From Ectobius pallidus (lineage: Eukaryota > Arthropoda > Insecta > Blattodea > Ectobiidae): a DNA stretch of 64,000 bases. The notes below the pieces were generated by a model. The model did not search any database and had not been told where the DNA came from. It worked only from the letters and a program-made list of their open reading frames with translations. Numbering within the stretch: the stretch's first letter is position 1; every line of letters starts with the position of its first letter. Positions 1 through 10,440 of the stretch are shown piece after piece. The DNA is taken from contig CAXKWD010000007.1 in assembly GCA_964059195.1 (NCBI GenBank), forward strand, positions 58,157,163 to 58,221,162. The letters are read 5' to 3'. Made by a program: the position numbers and the translations under genes.

Positions 1-101
1 CCAAGCTGGAAATATTCCTCCAAATTGTAGAAGGTGTGAGTTATTAAAAATTCCTTGACAGATGTTTTGAAAGGTTTGCTCTTTCTTTGAATACATAATA
101 A
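1..101 (-). repeat. CR1-like LINE copy 1, 3'-terminal fragment
   Basis: Nearly identical to 20480-20577, the 3' end of the CR1-like LINE, in the same (minus) orientation. It is cut at 101 by the CACTG element and resumes at 1277, then again at 3971. Its left end lies outside the window. Confidence 0.9.
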
Positions 102-1276
102 CACTGGTCTAAAAAAAATCTATCCGAGTTAAAAATAGTTAATTCCCATTCATTTTGATGTGACATAAACGAATATGAAGTTTAAAATGTTTACTTAGCT
201 CTCATTTCCTTGATAAACAGGAATTCATTTTATGATAGAGGAATATTTTGCAAAGCTGGTAATGTTTTTTTACAAATGAAGGTTTTCAACACTGTGTATG
301 CCATACTGTATTTTGTTTCTAGACAAGCCATTTTGTTTACATAAATGTCCATTGTTGTGCTTAAAGAACCTATGTGCTCTTAATTCTCAGTAATAAGTTA
401 GGATACACAAAGTATTGTTGCTTCCATTGCGAATGGAATAGTCGCGACAGGAAATTACACTACATACGAAAAAACTGGTCTGAAAGGAAAATGATATAAC
501 CTGGGAAAAAGAATATACAGTACCCTCCCTTAGTTTCCCGTAGTAAAATCGTATTGCCACCTTTACACATAAAGCTCGGACTTATGAAGAATTTAGTCAA
601 AGCGATGAATCGAGAAGGAGAAGCTTTCAAGTATTGAAAGACAAAATTCCAAAATCTCAGTGATGAAAAGCTCAAAGAGGGAATCTTCGTTGGACCACAA
701 ATTCGTGAGTTGTTGAAGAATGAAATATTTAATAGGGTCATTGAAGGGAAAGAGATTCAAAAATGCTGTTCACTATTTCTGGGGAAATCGAAGAACATTA
801 AAATTACAATTAACTGTTAATGAACTTCTGAGGACATACCAAGAGCTAGGATGTAATATGTCGTTGAAAATACACTTTTTGGACTCACATATCGACTTCT
901 TTCCAAGCAATTGTGGCGCTGTGACTGACAAACACGGGGAGCGCTTCCATCAAGACATTTCAACAATGGAAAGAAGGTATCAGGGCAAGTGGAACTCATC
1001 TATGCTTGCAGACTATTGCTGGAATGTCATGAGAGATGCCCCAGAAGTAGATTACAAACGAAAACCAAAAAAAGAGAAACACTCAGAGTGAATAATTACA
1101 TAGTAAGGAACCAAAGGGAGAAGTTCCATGCATACATGTATATATATGAATATATTTGAACCAAGAGCTAACAAAACATTTCTGGTGTCATATTCTTGTT
1201 CTTCGACCTCTAATTAGTTGGAATTGACTATTTTTGTTCAAGATAGAGACAACTTTAAATTTTTTGTAGACCAGTG
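102..1276. mobile_element. CACTG-ended DNA transposon inserted in LINE copy 1
   Basis: The ends are CACTGGTCTA at 102 and TAGACCAGTG ending at 1276, flanked by a TAA duplication (99-101 and 1277-1279). Removing the element restores the LINE sequence seen at 20570-20590. CACTG ends with a 3-bp duplication fit the CMC/EnSpm (CACTA) group, but no CACTA transposase is visible, so that assignment is tentative. It carries the decayed ORF at 540-1091. Confidence 0.8.
540..1091 (+). pseudogene. Decayed transposon-borne ORF of unknown function, conserved type
   Basis: Translation in successive frames gives KIVLPPLHIKLGLMK near 546, GIFVGPQIRELLKNE near 677, then an open 123-aa frame (720-1091) with GCNMSLKIHFLDSH, DFFPSNCGAV, GERFHQDI and MERRYQGKW. 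I recognise this block as one that recurs in many arthropod genomes in unannotated, repeat-associated proteins. I do not know its function. The frame changes near 640 and 720, so the copy is broken. It lies inside the CACTG-ended element, so it is probably cargo or a replication/transposition protein fragment of that element. The C-terminus is basic and ends at TGA 1089-1091. Confidence 0.65.
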
Positions 1277-1407
1277 TAATTTAATGTTGTTTGGAAGCTT
1301 GTTATATATATCTGTACTGCAGAATAATAAGCACCCTTCTGAAAGAGTTTTAACGAGTTATTTGGTCTGTGTAGATCATTCATGTTTCTAGTAGTACGTC
1401 CATGTAC
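1277..1407 (-). repeat. CR1-like LINE copy 1, second fragment
   Basis: Continues the LINE copy 1 sequence (compare 20578-20706) between two transposon insertions. It ends at the TAC duplication (1405-1407) of the next element. Confidence 0.9.
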
Positions 1408-3970
1408 TAGTCCAGTCAAAACAAGGTTTAACCGAAGAAAAAATCCGAAAGTTTTGAAACTTTGCACACTTATTTAAAGGTACCTAAGGATGAATATACC
1501 AAAAGTCCTCGTGAATATGAGGCGAGCTCTAGCGGCAAACAGGGCACTTATTTTTGTTTTTTGTTAATACCTCGAGAACCGTTGGTCGGAGGTAAAAGTT
1601 TGCTATATACATAATTGAAGCTTATTAAATTTGCAACAAAAATGATTATATACATTTTTCTTGTATTTCCAATGGTTACCGAGTTATAGGGCGCTAAAGG
1701 ATAGCGTTTTTTTGAAAAACTACGCTAGCGCGGTACAATATGGCATTTCTAATAATATTTGACAATGGTTTACCATTTTTTTTATACCAAGGATGATTCA
1801 GGAGATAAATTTCACAGCTTTCTATAAAAAGGAAGACATGATGTATATTAAACAATGAAATACATGAGCCCCAAAAAAAAAAAAAAATGCTGAGGATATT
1901 CCAAGGAAAACTGTGTACAGAAAAATCAATCAACTCTTGATCGCTTCTTGGTAGAAGGTCCTGCAATCTGCTCATCTTGGTCAGCTTCTGAACTTGCTGC
2001 CCTAAACACAGTAAGAAGAGGTAACTATGCATGATATGATGTGAGAGAACCATTATACAGATTAAGAACATGTAGGTAAAAGAAAGTAGGTAAGCGAGCG
2101 GTAAAACAACGTATGAACATGACGACCGATTTATGTATACTATTTCAAGGAAAATGAATAAAAAAAAAATACAAATGTGCAATCTCACCTGACTTCTGGT
2201 TAAGCGTCCAGCAAGCACAGTGTTTTGATCTTCATATACCAAATGTTCAGTGTTTGTGCTTTGCACTGAACGGTCTGTTTCTTCAAGGTTTATGGCATCG
2301 GGATCATCAGGGTCATCAAAGTCTTCTTCGAGGGTGGAAGTAACACCATTCAAGTATTCGCCATGGTAGTTGTGACAAATGCTTGTACACATTATTCCTG
2401 ACTTTTCGACAGCCACATCTGTTCCCACATCCACCTGTACATTTGCAACAAATGAGGTTGAGGACAGCTTCAGGTGCTGCTGGATTCTCTGTTGTTACAG
2501 GGATCAGCCGATCGCTTTCAAACTTCCAACCACACTGCACAGGAAGAAGTTCATTCCCAAGCCAAAATTGAATTTGATGGTACACTCGAAATGCGTGTTG
2601 TCTTGCTGCTCCTTTTATGGGCGGCAGAGCAGAAAGGTCGGGTTTAGCATTGGATACAGATTTGGTGAAAGCATTGTAGCGGTGCATGTTAAGAGAGGTT
2701 TTCTTCCTGGGTGCATTGTACAATGCCAGGAATATTTTGTTTCCAGCAGCAGCTACAGCCTCACGGGATGAACTTGGGCTTTTAAATATATCAGCAATAC
2801 CTTGCAGTACAGCTTGCTTCTTGAACAATTTCAATCAGGAATGTTTCCCATTTCGATATGCAGACGAAGTCGTATCACATCCGCTGAACGCATGCACAAG
2901 AAGTATGCTGTTCTTCATTCCCAAAGTTTGCAATTGCTGGTTTCAATATACTTGCCTTCCTACTTTTCCATGGCTTGGTTTCACAAATAATATGTTTTGT
3001 TCAGTCGGAGTTAAGACCATGAGGAGAATAATAAGATCTACATCTTCACCCGACTATTGCTACTTCGTCACAAGTGAAGGACTTCACGAGTGCTGTTCGG
3101 ACGATCAATGTGTCAGCATCACTGGATGCTTGTTCTGTTTCAACTTCATGGTTGGTAAGGGCAATTATGAGGAATGAAATTAGTCTACATTTATTCTTTT
3201 CGTTAGAAATAAAATCATCCTGTTTGACTGTTACTATTGTTTTCTCTCCAAAGTTTGTCAACTGACCTCTTTGTTTTGTACCTTCGGTTCTGTTCAGCTC
3301 TCTTTGTACTGGATCTGGTGGCTGAATAAACATCAAACACCACCGTGCAGCCATTGCCACCATAATGCTTGAGAACATAGGCTACATAACACTAGCAGAT
3401 GGTTGAGAATGTTGGCGAATCTTTGGGCCACACCAACTTGTGTAATTTAACTGTGTAATAGTAAGCCTCCAACCAAAACAATGTCAATATAGACTAGGTT
3501 TATTTCTTATTTTAATGAAGTAGGCATCGTACAAGGTAGATTTCTTGGTATTCCGCATTCCTGCCTCCTCAAATAAAGACAATGGTGAAATAGTACGGTA
3601 GGTACCTACTTTAATTGCACCATCGTGCGCTCCTCGACGGTTTTAGAAAAAACGCTATCCTTTAGCGCCCCATAACTCGGTAAACATTAGGAATACGAGA
3701 AAAATGTACATAATCATTTATGTTCAAAATTTAATAAGCTTTAATTACGTATATAGTCAACTTTTACCTCAGACCAACGGTTCTCGAGATATTAACGAAA
3801 AACCAAAATAGGGGTCCTGTTTTCGCTAATTGCCGCTAGAGCTCGCCTCATATTCATGAGGACTTTTGGTATATTCTTCCCAAGGTACCATTAAATAAGT
3901 GTGCAAAGTTTCAAAACTTTCGGATTTTTTTAGAGGTTGGGTCATTTTTTTAAGTTTTTTGACTGGACTA
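1408..3970. mobile_element. Long-TIR DNA transposon encoding a PIN-like/CXC protein (copy B)
   Basis: The terminal inverted repeats start TAGTCCAGTCAAAA and extend about 300 bp (1408-1710 against 3630-3970). Both arms hold a stretch around ATCCGAAAGTTTTGAAACTT and a TCGCCTCATATTCA block. The element is flanked by TAC (1405-1407, 3971-3973), and removing it restores the LINE sequence. The interior carries a minus-strand gene remnant with PIN-like and CXC domains (1926-3378). Length is 2.56 kb. A second, more diverged element with the same gene and also TAG-initial TIRs plus a 3-bp duplication lies at 16857-20443. I cannot place it in a named superfamily. Confidence 0.8.
1926..3378 (-). pseudogene. 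PIN-like/CXC (tesmin-type) transposon protein, decayed
   Basis: Read on the minus strand in several frames, in order: a block with DADTLIVRTAL and an acidic VGEDVDLIILL-type motif (about 3150-3030), which resembles a PIN-like nuclease fold; FSGCDTTSSAYRNGK (about 2900-2855); KLFKKQAVLQG; PIKGAARQHAFRVYHQIQFW; WKFESDRLIPV; then a Cys-rich CXC motif, C-x-C-x3-C-x3-C-x-C-R-K, completed in a neighbouring frame by C-x3-C, and an acidic tail. A canonical intron follows: donor GTGAGA after 2189, acceptor TGTGTTTAG ending at 2002. A short last exon ends in TGA at 1926. At least three frame changes make it a pseudogene. The protein family is common in insect and other invertebrate genomes and is probably the element's own factor. 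Its biochemical role is not known to me. Confidence 0.7.
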
Positions 3971-4074
3971 TACACTAAAATTAGTTTGAAATTTATCAAT
4001 ATTATCCACTACATAACACATAACAGAGTATATATATACTCCCCTGTAAGAGTGAGGACTTTTAATTTTTCAAA

Positions 4075-4081
4075 TACGGTA
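4075..4081. other. 5-bp insertion at TA: TACGGTA
   Basis: LINE copy 1 reads CAAATACGGTAGCGG where copy 3 (20806-20815) and copy 2 (near 8763) read CAAATAGCGG. So CGGTA was inserted, leaving TA on both sides of CGG. This is what a 3-nt transposon excision footprint looks like. Confidence 0.8.
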
Positions 4082-4515
4082 GCGGTTTACAAGATTCCCT
4101 TCTTTTCTTTCCACATATTATTCTTATTGCTCGCTTTTGTAATCTAAATATTTTCTCCCTATGGAAAGAGTTGCCCCAGAATATGATCCCGTACCTCATT
4201 ACCGAGTGAATATATGCAAAATATACCATAAGTAATGCATCCTGTTTTAATATATTATTCAAAATTCAGCAAAGCACGCTGAACTCAGTTTTGGACTTAT
4301 CATTTCTATGTGTGTCTTCCAGTCAAGATTTTGGTCAATTTGCAGTCCTAAAAATTTTACATTGCTAATTTCTTGTATGATTTGTGTTCCATAATTAATT
4401 TCAAGATTTGAGATACATTTGTTTTTTGTCCTAAATTGTATAAAATGGGTCTTATCAATATTAGGTGTCATTTTATTAGCTAGAAACCATGTGTTTAACT
4501 CGTGAAAAGCCTTTG

Positions 4516-4522
4516 TACCGTA
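4516..4522. other. 5-bp insertion at TA: TACCGTA
   Basis: LINE copy 1 reads TTTGTACCGTAGCTATT; copy 3 at 21240-21252 reads TTTGTAGCTATT. CCGTA was inserted and TA repeated, the reverse complement of the 4075 case. Confidence 0.8.
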
Positions 4523-4806
4523 GCTATTCTTGATAAATGTTCTTGTGACGTTCCTGTTACAAGTACACTAGTATCATCTGCGAAGAGCAATACCTTTGAT
4601 TCGTCACTTAAGTTATAGGGCAAATCATTAATGAAAATTAAAAAGAGCAAAGGTCCTAGTATTGATCCCTGAGGTACCCCATTCTTAACAACCTCTAAGT
4701 TAGATTCATTTCCATTTATTATTACCTTTTGAGTTCTATCAGAAAGATATGATTTGAACCACTTAAGTGTTAAATTATCAAACCCATAATGATCCAATTT
4801 TTGAAG

Positions 4807-4814
4807 TAGGCCTA
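4807..4814. other. 6-bp insertion at TA: TAGGCCTA
   Basis: LINE copy 1 reads TTTTTGAAGTAGGCCTAATAT; copy 3 at 21526-21536 reads TTTTTGAAGTAATAT. GGCCTA was therefore inserted at a TA, producing the palindrome that is over-represented across the window. Confidence 0.8.
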
Positions 4815-5174
4815 ATATCACGTCAGCAAAATAGCTCATGTTACAATAACAAACAGTCTGCTTCCCTGTGCTCTGTTTGGAGAGGACAGTTTACTGCTAA
4901 GTTTTATGCAGCACTGGTGCTTGCAAGTGTTTTAATGAGTGCTATTTATTTAATAATGTGATAATGCCTCCTATACTGTCAAAACTAAAAGGGAAAACTC
5001 TACACAGTCAAAGTCGCGAGATTATTGCTAATGTTTATGAGTACATGAAGGAAGAAACCAAATGGTTCGATTTTTCCCAGCGTATTTTAAAGAAATTCAG
5101 AAAGTGTAAGAAAGAATTGCTGCAGCCACCAGATATAGTCCAGGCAACGAACGAAAAATAGAAAGAAAAATATC

Positions 5175-6125
5175 GTGTAGTTTTGAAATTTGGCAGAGTT
5201 GTCGGAGGGACTGTCCTGAACATACTAAAAGTCCCCGAGGGTGGGGGGTGAGCAGGGGGCAGGGAGGCCCGTAGAAGGCCCCTTTTATTGGTTTTTTACT
5301 TATATCTCACTAACAGTGCATTATAGAGGAAAAATTACTCTGCTCACAATTCAAGCTGATAAAATTTCGTACAAGTTTGATCCTATACTTTTTTTTTCTA
5401 TTCCCAATAGCTTTCCAGATATCCGCCACCAAAAATAGCACATTTTCGAAAAGCGCTCTTTTGCCTCACGCTTTTCGACACACATTGCTCTCTGGCGCTT
5501 CAGCCCTCACGTTTACAGCAGTGCCCTCATAAAAGAAGTTGTAGGGCAATAAATGTCCTGTAAAATGAGTAGTCATTTGTTATTTTGTTTTCAAATGTTC
5601 AAACGTTATAGCAACTTTATAAGTTCCGGACAAATGTTGAGATTTCGAAAGAAAACTGTACTTCGCACTTTCTCTTTATTTAGGGGTTATATCTTTGTAT
5701 ATACACTGTATGTTGTGTATTTACAAAGTGAAACATGCGGAGAAGGCAATTATATATTACACAACCATTCACTAAAAATCCGATCACTGTACAAATACAT
5801 GGGGTGTGAGCAGGGGTGGAGGGCACATATAAAGTCTTTTCTCAGTTTTCCCTAAATATCTTGAAAAATTACATGTTCTAGCAAAAATAGTTTATGTACA
5901 AAATTAAACTGAATAAAATTTCTACAAAATTAGTCTACATCATATTTCTGTAGGGTTAATACTTAAGGAAATAATGGGAGATAAAGTATGACATAGTTCT
6001 GGAAATTCTTGTTTTATGTATATTTTTTACAAAACGAGAGCAGATAGCAATAATTTCTATTTTAATTATTAAAATCACACGATACCAAGCAAACTAGTTC
6101 TTAGAAAAATATACTAAATTACACT
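5175..6125. other. Non-coding stretch inside the transposase region
   Basis: Low-information AT-rich DNA with one G-rich patch (5233-5275). It may be an intron of the decayed transposase or later insertion material. No convincing gene. Confidence 0.4.
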
Positions 6126-6374
6126 CTGTACTTCTTTTGGTACTCCGAGAAAGAAGCACACCGTCCCAAAAAGAGTTACTGAAATCGATGATTTCGACAA
6201 GTGTGTGATTCGACGCACTATATACTACAATTTCTATGCTGAAGAAAAGACTGCACCTACAACAAAAATATTATTACAAAAATTGCAAGAGACCATCAAT
6301 TTTCAAGATAAACTCACGAGCCTTCGAATTCTGATTAAAAAAAAAAAGAGTGCATGGAACGCCACACGACAGAA

Positions 6375-6710
6375 GTAAAACTTTATTTTATTTTTTTTAT
6401 TTTTTCAATTTTTGATTATTGAATTTTTTCAATTTTGCATTATTGGACTTTTTAATATTGGGTTTTTGGACTTTTTAAATTTTGGATTTTGGACTTTTTA
6501 ATTTTGGATCTTTTTTTTTTAAATTTTGGATTTTTTAAATTTTCGATCTTTGAATTGATTTTTTTTAATTTTTAATTTTTTTTAATTTTTAATTTTACTA
6601 TTTATAAAATTTTGGATTTTTGGATGTTATAATTTTTAATTTTGTTTTTTTTTAATTTTGGAAATTTGTATTTTTTTATTTTGGATTTTTAATTTTGGAT
6701 TTGCACGGTA
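6375..6710. repeat. Low-complexity T-rich tract (TTTTTGGA/TTTTAATTTT type)
   Basis: About 335 bp built from irregular repeats of TTTTTAATTTTGGATTTT. It separates two conserved transposase blocks (ILIKKKKSAW ending near 6360, and GFKWRKTG from 6964), so it expanded inside or next to the coding region. Confidence 0.85.
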
Positions 6711-7929
6711 ATGAACCTCCGGGTTCCATAAAATACATAATATACCTTTAGATTGCTTAGGAATTGTCTATTGCCATTGAGGAAGTAAGGTCTGAAGAAT
6801 TTCCTTTGATTACTCCTAATCATTGAGTTGAATGTTTTCTGTACAGTCCGCACCGAAACAAGTAAGAGTGTGATTGATTGTGACTGACTTCTTGACGGTT
6901 TTAGTGTGACTGATTTTCCAGATTTACCCTCTACCGCCACTAAAGAAGTTTTACTTCAAAAAATGGGCTTTAAGTGGAGAAAAACAGGAAATAAAAGACG
7001 CGTTCTAATTAAAAACCATGATATTCGTTCTTTGCACGAGGTCTGCCTTACTTCTCTCCGTAAATACAGAGCTGAAGGACGCCCAATAGTTTGCGAATAC
7101 AAAACCTATATACACAGCAGTCACAATGTTCCAAAAAGTTGGTCTGATGACCAGCACTTCAGGTTTCATGGCGCCTGTATCCAAAAGGGAGCGATTAATT
7201 ATAGTCCATGCAGGTGGAAGGTTCGGGTTCATACCAGGCTCTCTCCTTATTTACAGATCCCAGCAGAAAACAGGAGACTTTCATAAAGACATGTGCACTG
7301 AAAACTACGTCAAGTGGCTTCGTAAAATGTTAACTTAATTCCAAATTTACCTCCTGACTCTGTTATAGTAATTGACAATGCACAGTTAGACAAACCACCC
7401 ACATCAAATTCACTAAAAATAGATATGCAGTCCTGGATACAAAATCACAACATTCCATTTGATCAGCACAGCACGAAGACACATTTGTATGATTTCATCT
7501 TAGCCAACAAGCCAGCTCAGAAAAAATATTTGATTGACCAAATATTGGCTGAACATAACCACACAGCTTTAATACTTCCAGCGTACCACCCAGATTTGAA
7601 CCCCAGTGAATTAATATGGGGAGACGTAAAGCAATAGGTAGCTGCTAGAAATGTAACTTTCAAATTAAAAGATGTTGAAATCCTCTGCAGGCAAAGATTT
7701 CAGGAAATTAGACAAACGGAATGGGAAAAGGCTTGCCATCATGTCGAAAAAATGGAACAAGAATACTGGGATCAAGACGCTGTAGTGGAAGAAAGGATTG
7801 AGAGAATTATTATTCAAGACAATGGGATAGAAAGCAGCGATGAGGGTAATGAAAATGACAACAATTCAGACGAGGACGAAGACGAGGGAGACATGTCGGA
7901 AATAGAAGAAATACAACAAAATTAAGTGC

Positions 7930-8321
7930 AAATCTTTCAGAGTGGTTGACAATACTGGAAGTGTGACAATTTGCTTTGTAGTTCCTGTACTACTTCAGCA
8001 CAGCAACATGTGAGTAACGTACACAACATCTGAATCAGCTCCTGCCTCTGTGTGCCAGTCCTTCTGCAAAAGATGAGTAAGTGACTCGCATCTGACCTCT
8101 CATATAATTTTTTCATTTGTCAAGATTAAACGAGCGACCTGTAGCTGAACTCTCTAACTGTGCCTCATTTCACATTTCCGACTTTTCCCGTTCATTTTCC
8201 AAAAATTTTCTTTCATACAAACCTTGTCCTGACAATTACGAACACAACAAAAAAAGAATCAGCCAAATCGGTCAAGTGATGCTCCGTCATACATTTTGGA
8301 AATTCATTTTTATTAATATAG
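7930..8321. other. Unassigned sequence between transposase remnant and LINE copy 2
   Basis: No reliable ORF or RNA. The segment 8220-8300 (CTTGTCCTGACAATTACGAA and following) looks like the tail of another repeat, but I cannot name it. The junction to LINE sequence is at about 8322. Confidence 0.3.
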
Positions 8322-9012
8322 ATAACTACAAAGGCTTTTCACGAGTTAAACACATGTTTTCTAGCTAATAAATTGACACTTAATATTGATAAAACCCACT
8401 TTATACAATTTAGGACAAAAAACAGATGTATCTCAAATCTTGAAATTAATTATCAAACACAAATTGTAAAAGAAATTAGCGATGTAAAATTTTTAGGACT
8501 ACAAATTGACCAAAATCTTGACTGAAAGACACACATAGAAATGATAAGTCAAAAACTGAGTTCAGCATGTTTTGCTTTGCGAATTTTGAATAATATATTA
8601 CAAGAGGATGCATTACTTATGGTATATTTTGCATATTTTCACTCAGTAATGAGGTACGGAATCATATTCTGAAGCAACTCTTCCCATAGGGAGAAAATAT
8701 TTAAATTACAAAAACGGTCAATAAGAATAATATGTGGAAAGAAAAAAAGGGAATCTTGTAAACCGCTATTTGAAAAATTAAAAGTCCTCACTCTTACAGG
8801 GCAGTATATATACTCTGTTATGTGTTATTTAGTAGATAATAGTAGTAGATAAATTTAGTACATAAATTTCAAACTAATTTCAGTGTACATGGACGTACCG
8901 GTACTACCAGAAACATGAATGATTTATACAGACCAACTAACTCGTTAAAACTCTTTCAGAAGGGTGCTTATTATCCTGAAATACAAGCTTCCAAGCAACA
9001 TTAAATTATTAT
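8322..9012 (+). repeat. CR1-like LINE copy 2 (plus orientation), first part
   Basis: Reverse-complement match to 20580-21250 of copy 3, i.e. opposite orientation to copies 1 and 3. It encodes the end of the RT and the C-terminal region with several stops (for example TGA at 8523 where copy 3 encodes Trp). It is interrupted at 9012 by another element and resumes at 10147. Confidence 0.88.
8896..8903. other. 6-bp insertion at TA: TACCGGTA
   Basis: Copy 2 reads GGACGTACCGGTACTACCAG. Copy 3 (reverse complement of 20685-20700) and copy 1 (near 1394) lack CCGGTA, reading GGACGTACTACCAG. The insertion leaves TA-CCGG-TA. Confidence 0.8.
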
Positions 9013-10146
9013 ATTGGTCATTCTTCAAATACGGGGAATTTGGAGTGTCTAGAATCCAAATTTTTTAGTTTGTTTTTAAAATCTCAAAAAAATTACTAAA
9101 ATTCTTTGGCAACAATCTGCTTTTCTTTATGTGATTTCATATTTTTTTCACAGTTTGCTTCAGTTGATTTTGCACCAAATTTGCGAATTTGTGTGCATAC
9201 TCTGGAATCAATGTAATTTTAACGGGACTGTATTTTTTATGGCTGGGGGGGGGGGGAATCAAGCAGAAATTAATTTAATCAGTTTTAAGATTTTAAGTAC
9301 AGGTCACAGACACCACAAATACAATAGTACCCTACATTTTATCATCTACATGACTTGAGAGTCATCCACATACCTCTTCATGAGGCATGTGGATGACACA
9401 AAAATTAGGCATGTGGATGACTAAAAAGGAGTTTAAGTTTTCTCAGCAAGCCGTTCTTAAACCTCTGTAGGCTCAACTTCAGTCAGGTACTTTGAATTGG
9501 TAGGTTTATCTTAGTGCATAATCAAAATTAATTAATATTCACTTTGTGCCTACTTTCTAGAAGTCAGGTTAATGACGGGGAATAAAAACACTTTCCTTGA
9601 AAATGATGCAAAGTCCTTTGTTAATCCCAAACTGTTTTAAGCAAGCAAAATTCAACCTTACAATTCAACCACAAGCTGCCCTCTTGACTTTCTAACACTG
9701 TTGCCAGTTATACAAATTTCTCATTCCTGCAGAAAAAATTCCATTCTTTTCAGCCATGTGGATGACCAAAAACCCTTGGGACATACTTTATGTTCATTGG
9801 GTGGGGTGACAATTTTATTTCAGTTTATTTTTTAAAGGTTAATACTCTTCACACATTCATACCCATTGGCAGGAAAAAAGTTGAAAAGGCAATAACATTT
9901 TGTTTTGTGGAAAAATGCATTGGAATATACAAAACCGGGGTTTGGGACAGGGCATGTGGATGACATTTAATTGAATTAAATTTGGTTTTGGAATATCAGA
10001 ATTTTAAGTTAGTGACATTTCAAAGTGATAGTTGTGTTATGGAAGTACAGTAGAAACAAACTTTTATTTCAATTCTTTTTTAAAGTTGAATTAGAAAGGG
10101 AAATATCACTCCGGATCACAAATTTTCTCGTATCTGAAGAATCACA
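9013..10146. mobile_element. 1.13-kb insertion with imperfect TIRs and a repeated 12-mer
   Basis: It interrupts LINE copy 2 and is flanked by TAT (9010-9012 and 10147-10149). Its ends pair imperfectly: GGTCATTCTTCAAATACG at the left against TGTGATTCTTCAGATACG reading in from the right. It contains CATGTGGATGAC four times (near 9387, 9409, 9755, 9953) and the inverted GTCATCCACAT at 9361. No transposase ORF is visible, so it is a non-autonomous element of unknown family. Confidence 0.6.
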
Positions 10147-10255
10147 TATGTATTCAAAGAAAAAGTAAACCTTTCGAAACATCCGTCAAGGAATTTTTAA
10201 TAACTCACACCTTCTACAATTTGGAGGAATATTTCTAGCTTGGATAAATCTGGCA
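10147..10255 (+). repeat. CR1-like LINE copy 2, 3'-terminal part
   Basis: Matches the reverse complement of 20470-20572, including CTCACACCTTCTACAATTTG. Identity with copy 3 ends after GGCAGCTT near 10252, which marks about where the two copies' 3' ends diverge. 10256-10440 holds nothing I recognise, apart from a TAGGCCTA at 10309. Confidence 0.85.
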
Positions 10256-10440
10256 GCTTGCATTATTATTGTATCTCCGAGAAAGAGCCCTACTGTACAA
10301 TGTATGCTAGGCCTATAGGTTAACAAGATACATACTAATAATCTGTTATTACAAATCAATACAAAGAATATGGGAAAATTTTTGCCGCGAGTCTGTGTCA
10401 CTTATTTCTAAAAGCCCTTGAAAATGTCACTGATAAATTT

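Larger units (their letters stand above)
3971..4816 (-). repeat. CR1-like LINE copy 1, reverse-transcriptase part
   Basis: Aligns with 20705-21535 of LINE copy 3 on the same strand. It encodes the RT segment with FADDTSVLVTG and GVPQGSILGPL, and further C-terminal parts, in broken frames. Compared with copy 3 it carries small insertions at TA (4075-4081, 4516-4522, 4807-4814). The LINE match stops after TAATAT at 4816. Confidence 0.9.
4958..7925 (+). pseudogene. Decayed DDE transposase of the Tc1/mariner (IS630-like) group
   Basis: Collinear pieces on the plus strand: an N-terminal helix-rich segment (4958-5161); TPRKKHTVPKRVTEIDDFDK and IRRTIYYNFYAEEKTAPTTK (about 6140-6265); KMGFKWRKTGNKRRVLI and RPIVCEYKTYIHSSHNVPKSW (6950-7145); IIVHAGGRFGFIPG; VIVIDNAQLDKPP (about 7363); LILPAYHPDLNPSELIWGDVK (7570-7635); and an acidic C-terminus ending at TAA 7923-7925. 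The DNA and PSELIW blocks match the second Asp and the final Glu of the DDE triad. The first Asp (family pattern LDETW/Y) is replaced in CEYKTY, so the enzyme is dead. There are frame breaks near 7290 and 7336 and a stop after DVKQ (7635). An AT-rich expansion (6375-6710) splits the gene. Terminal repeats were not found with confidence. Confidence 0.75.

Noticed and set aside
7126..7338. Independent 70-aa ORF
   Set aside because: It is the frame-shifted continuation of the DDE transposase (IIVHAGG block), not a separate gene.
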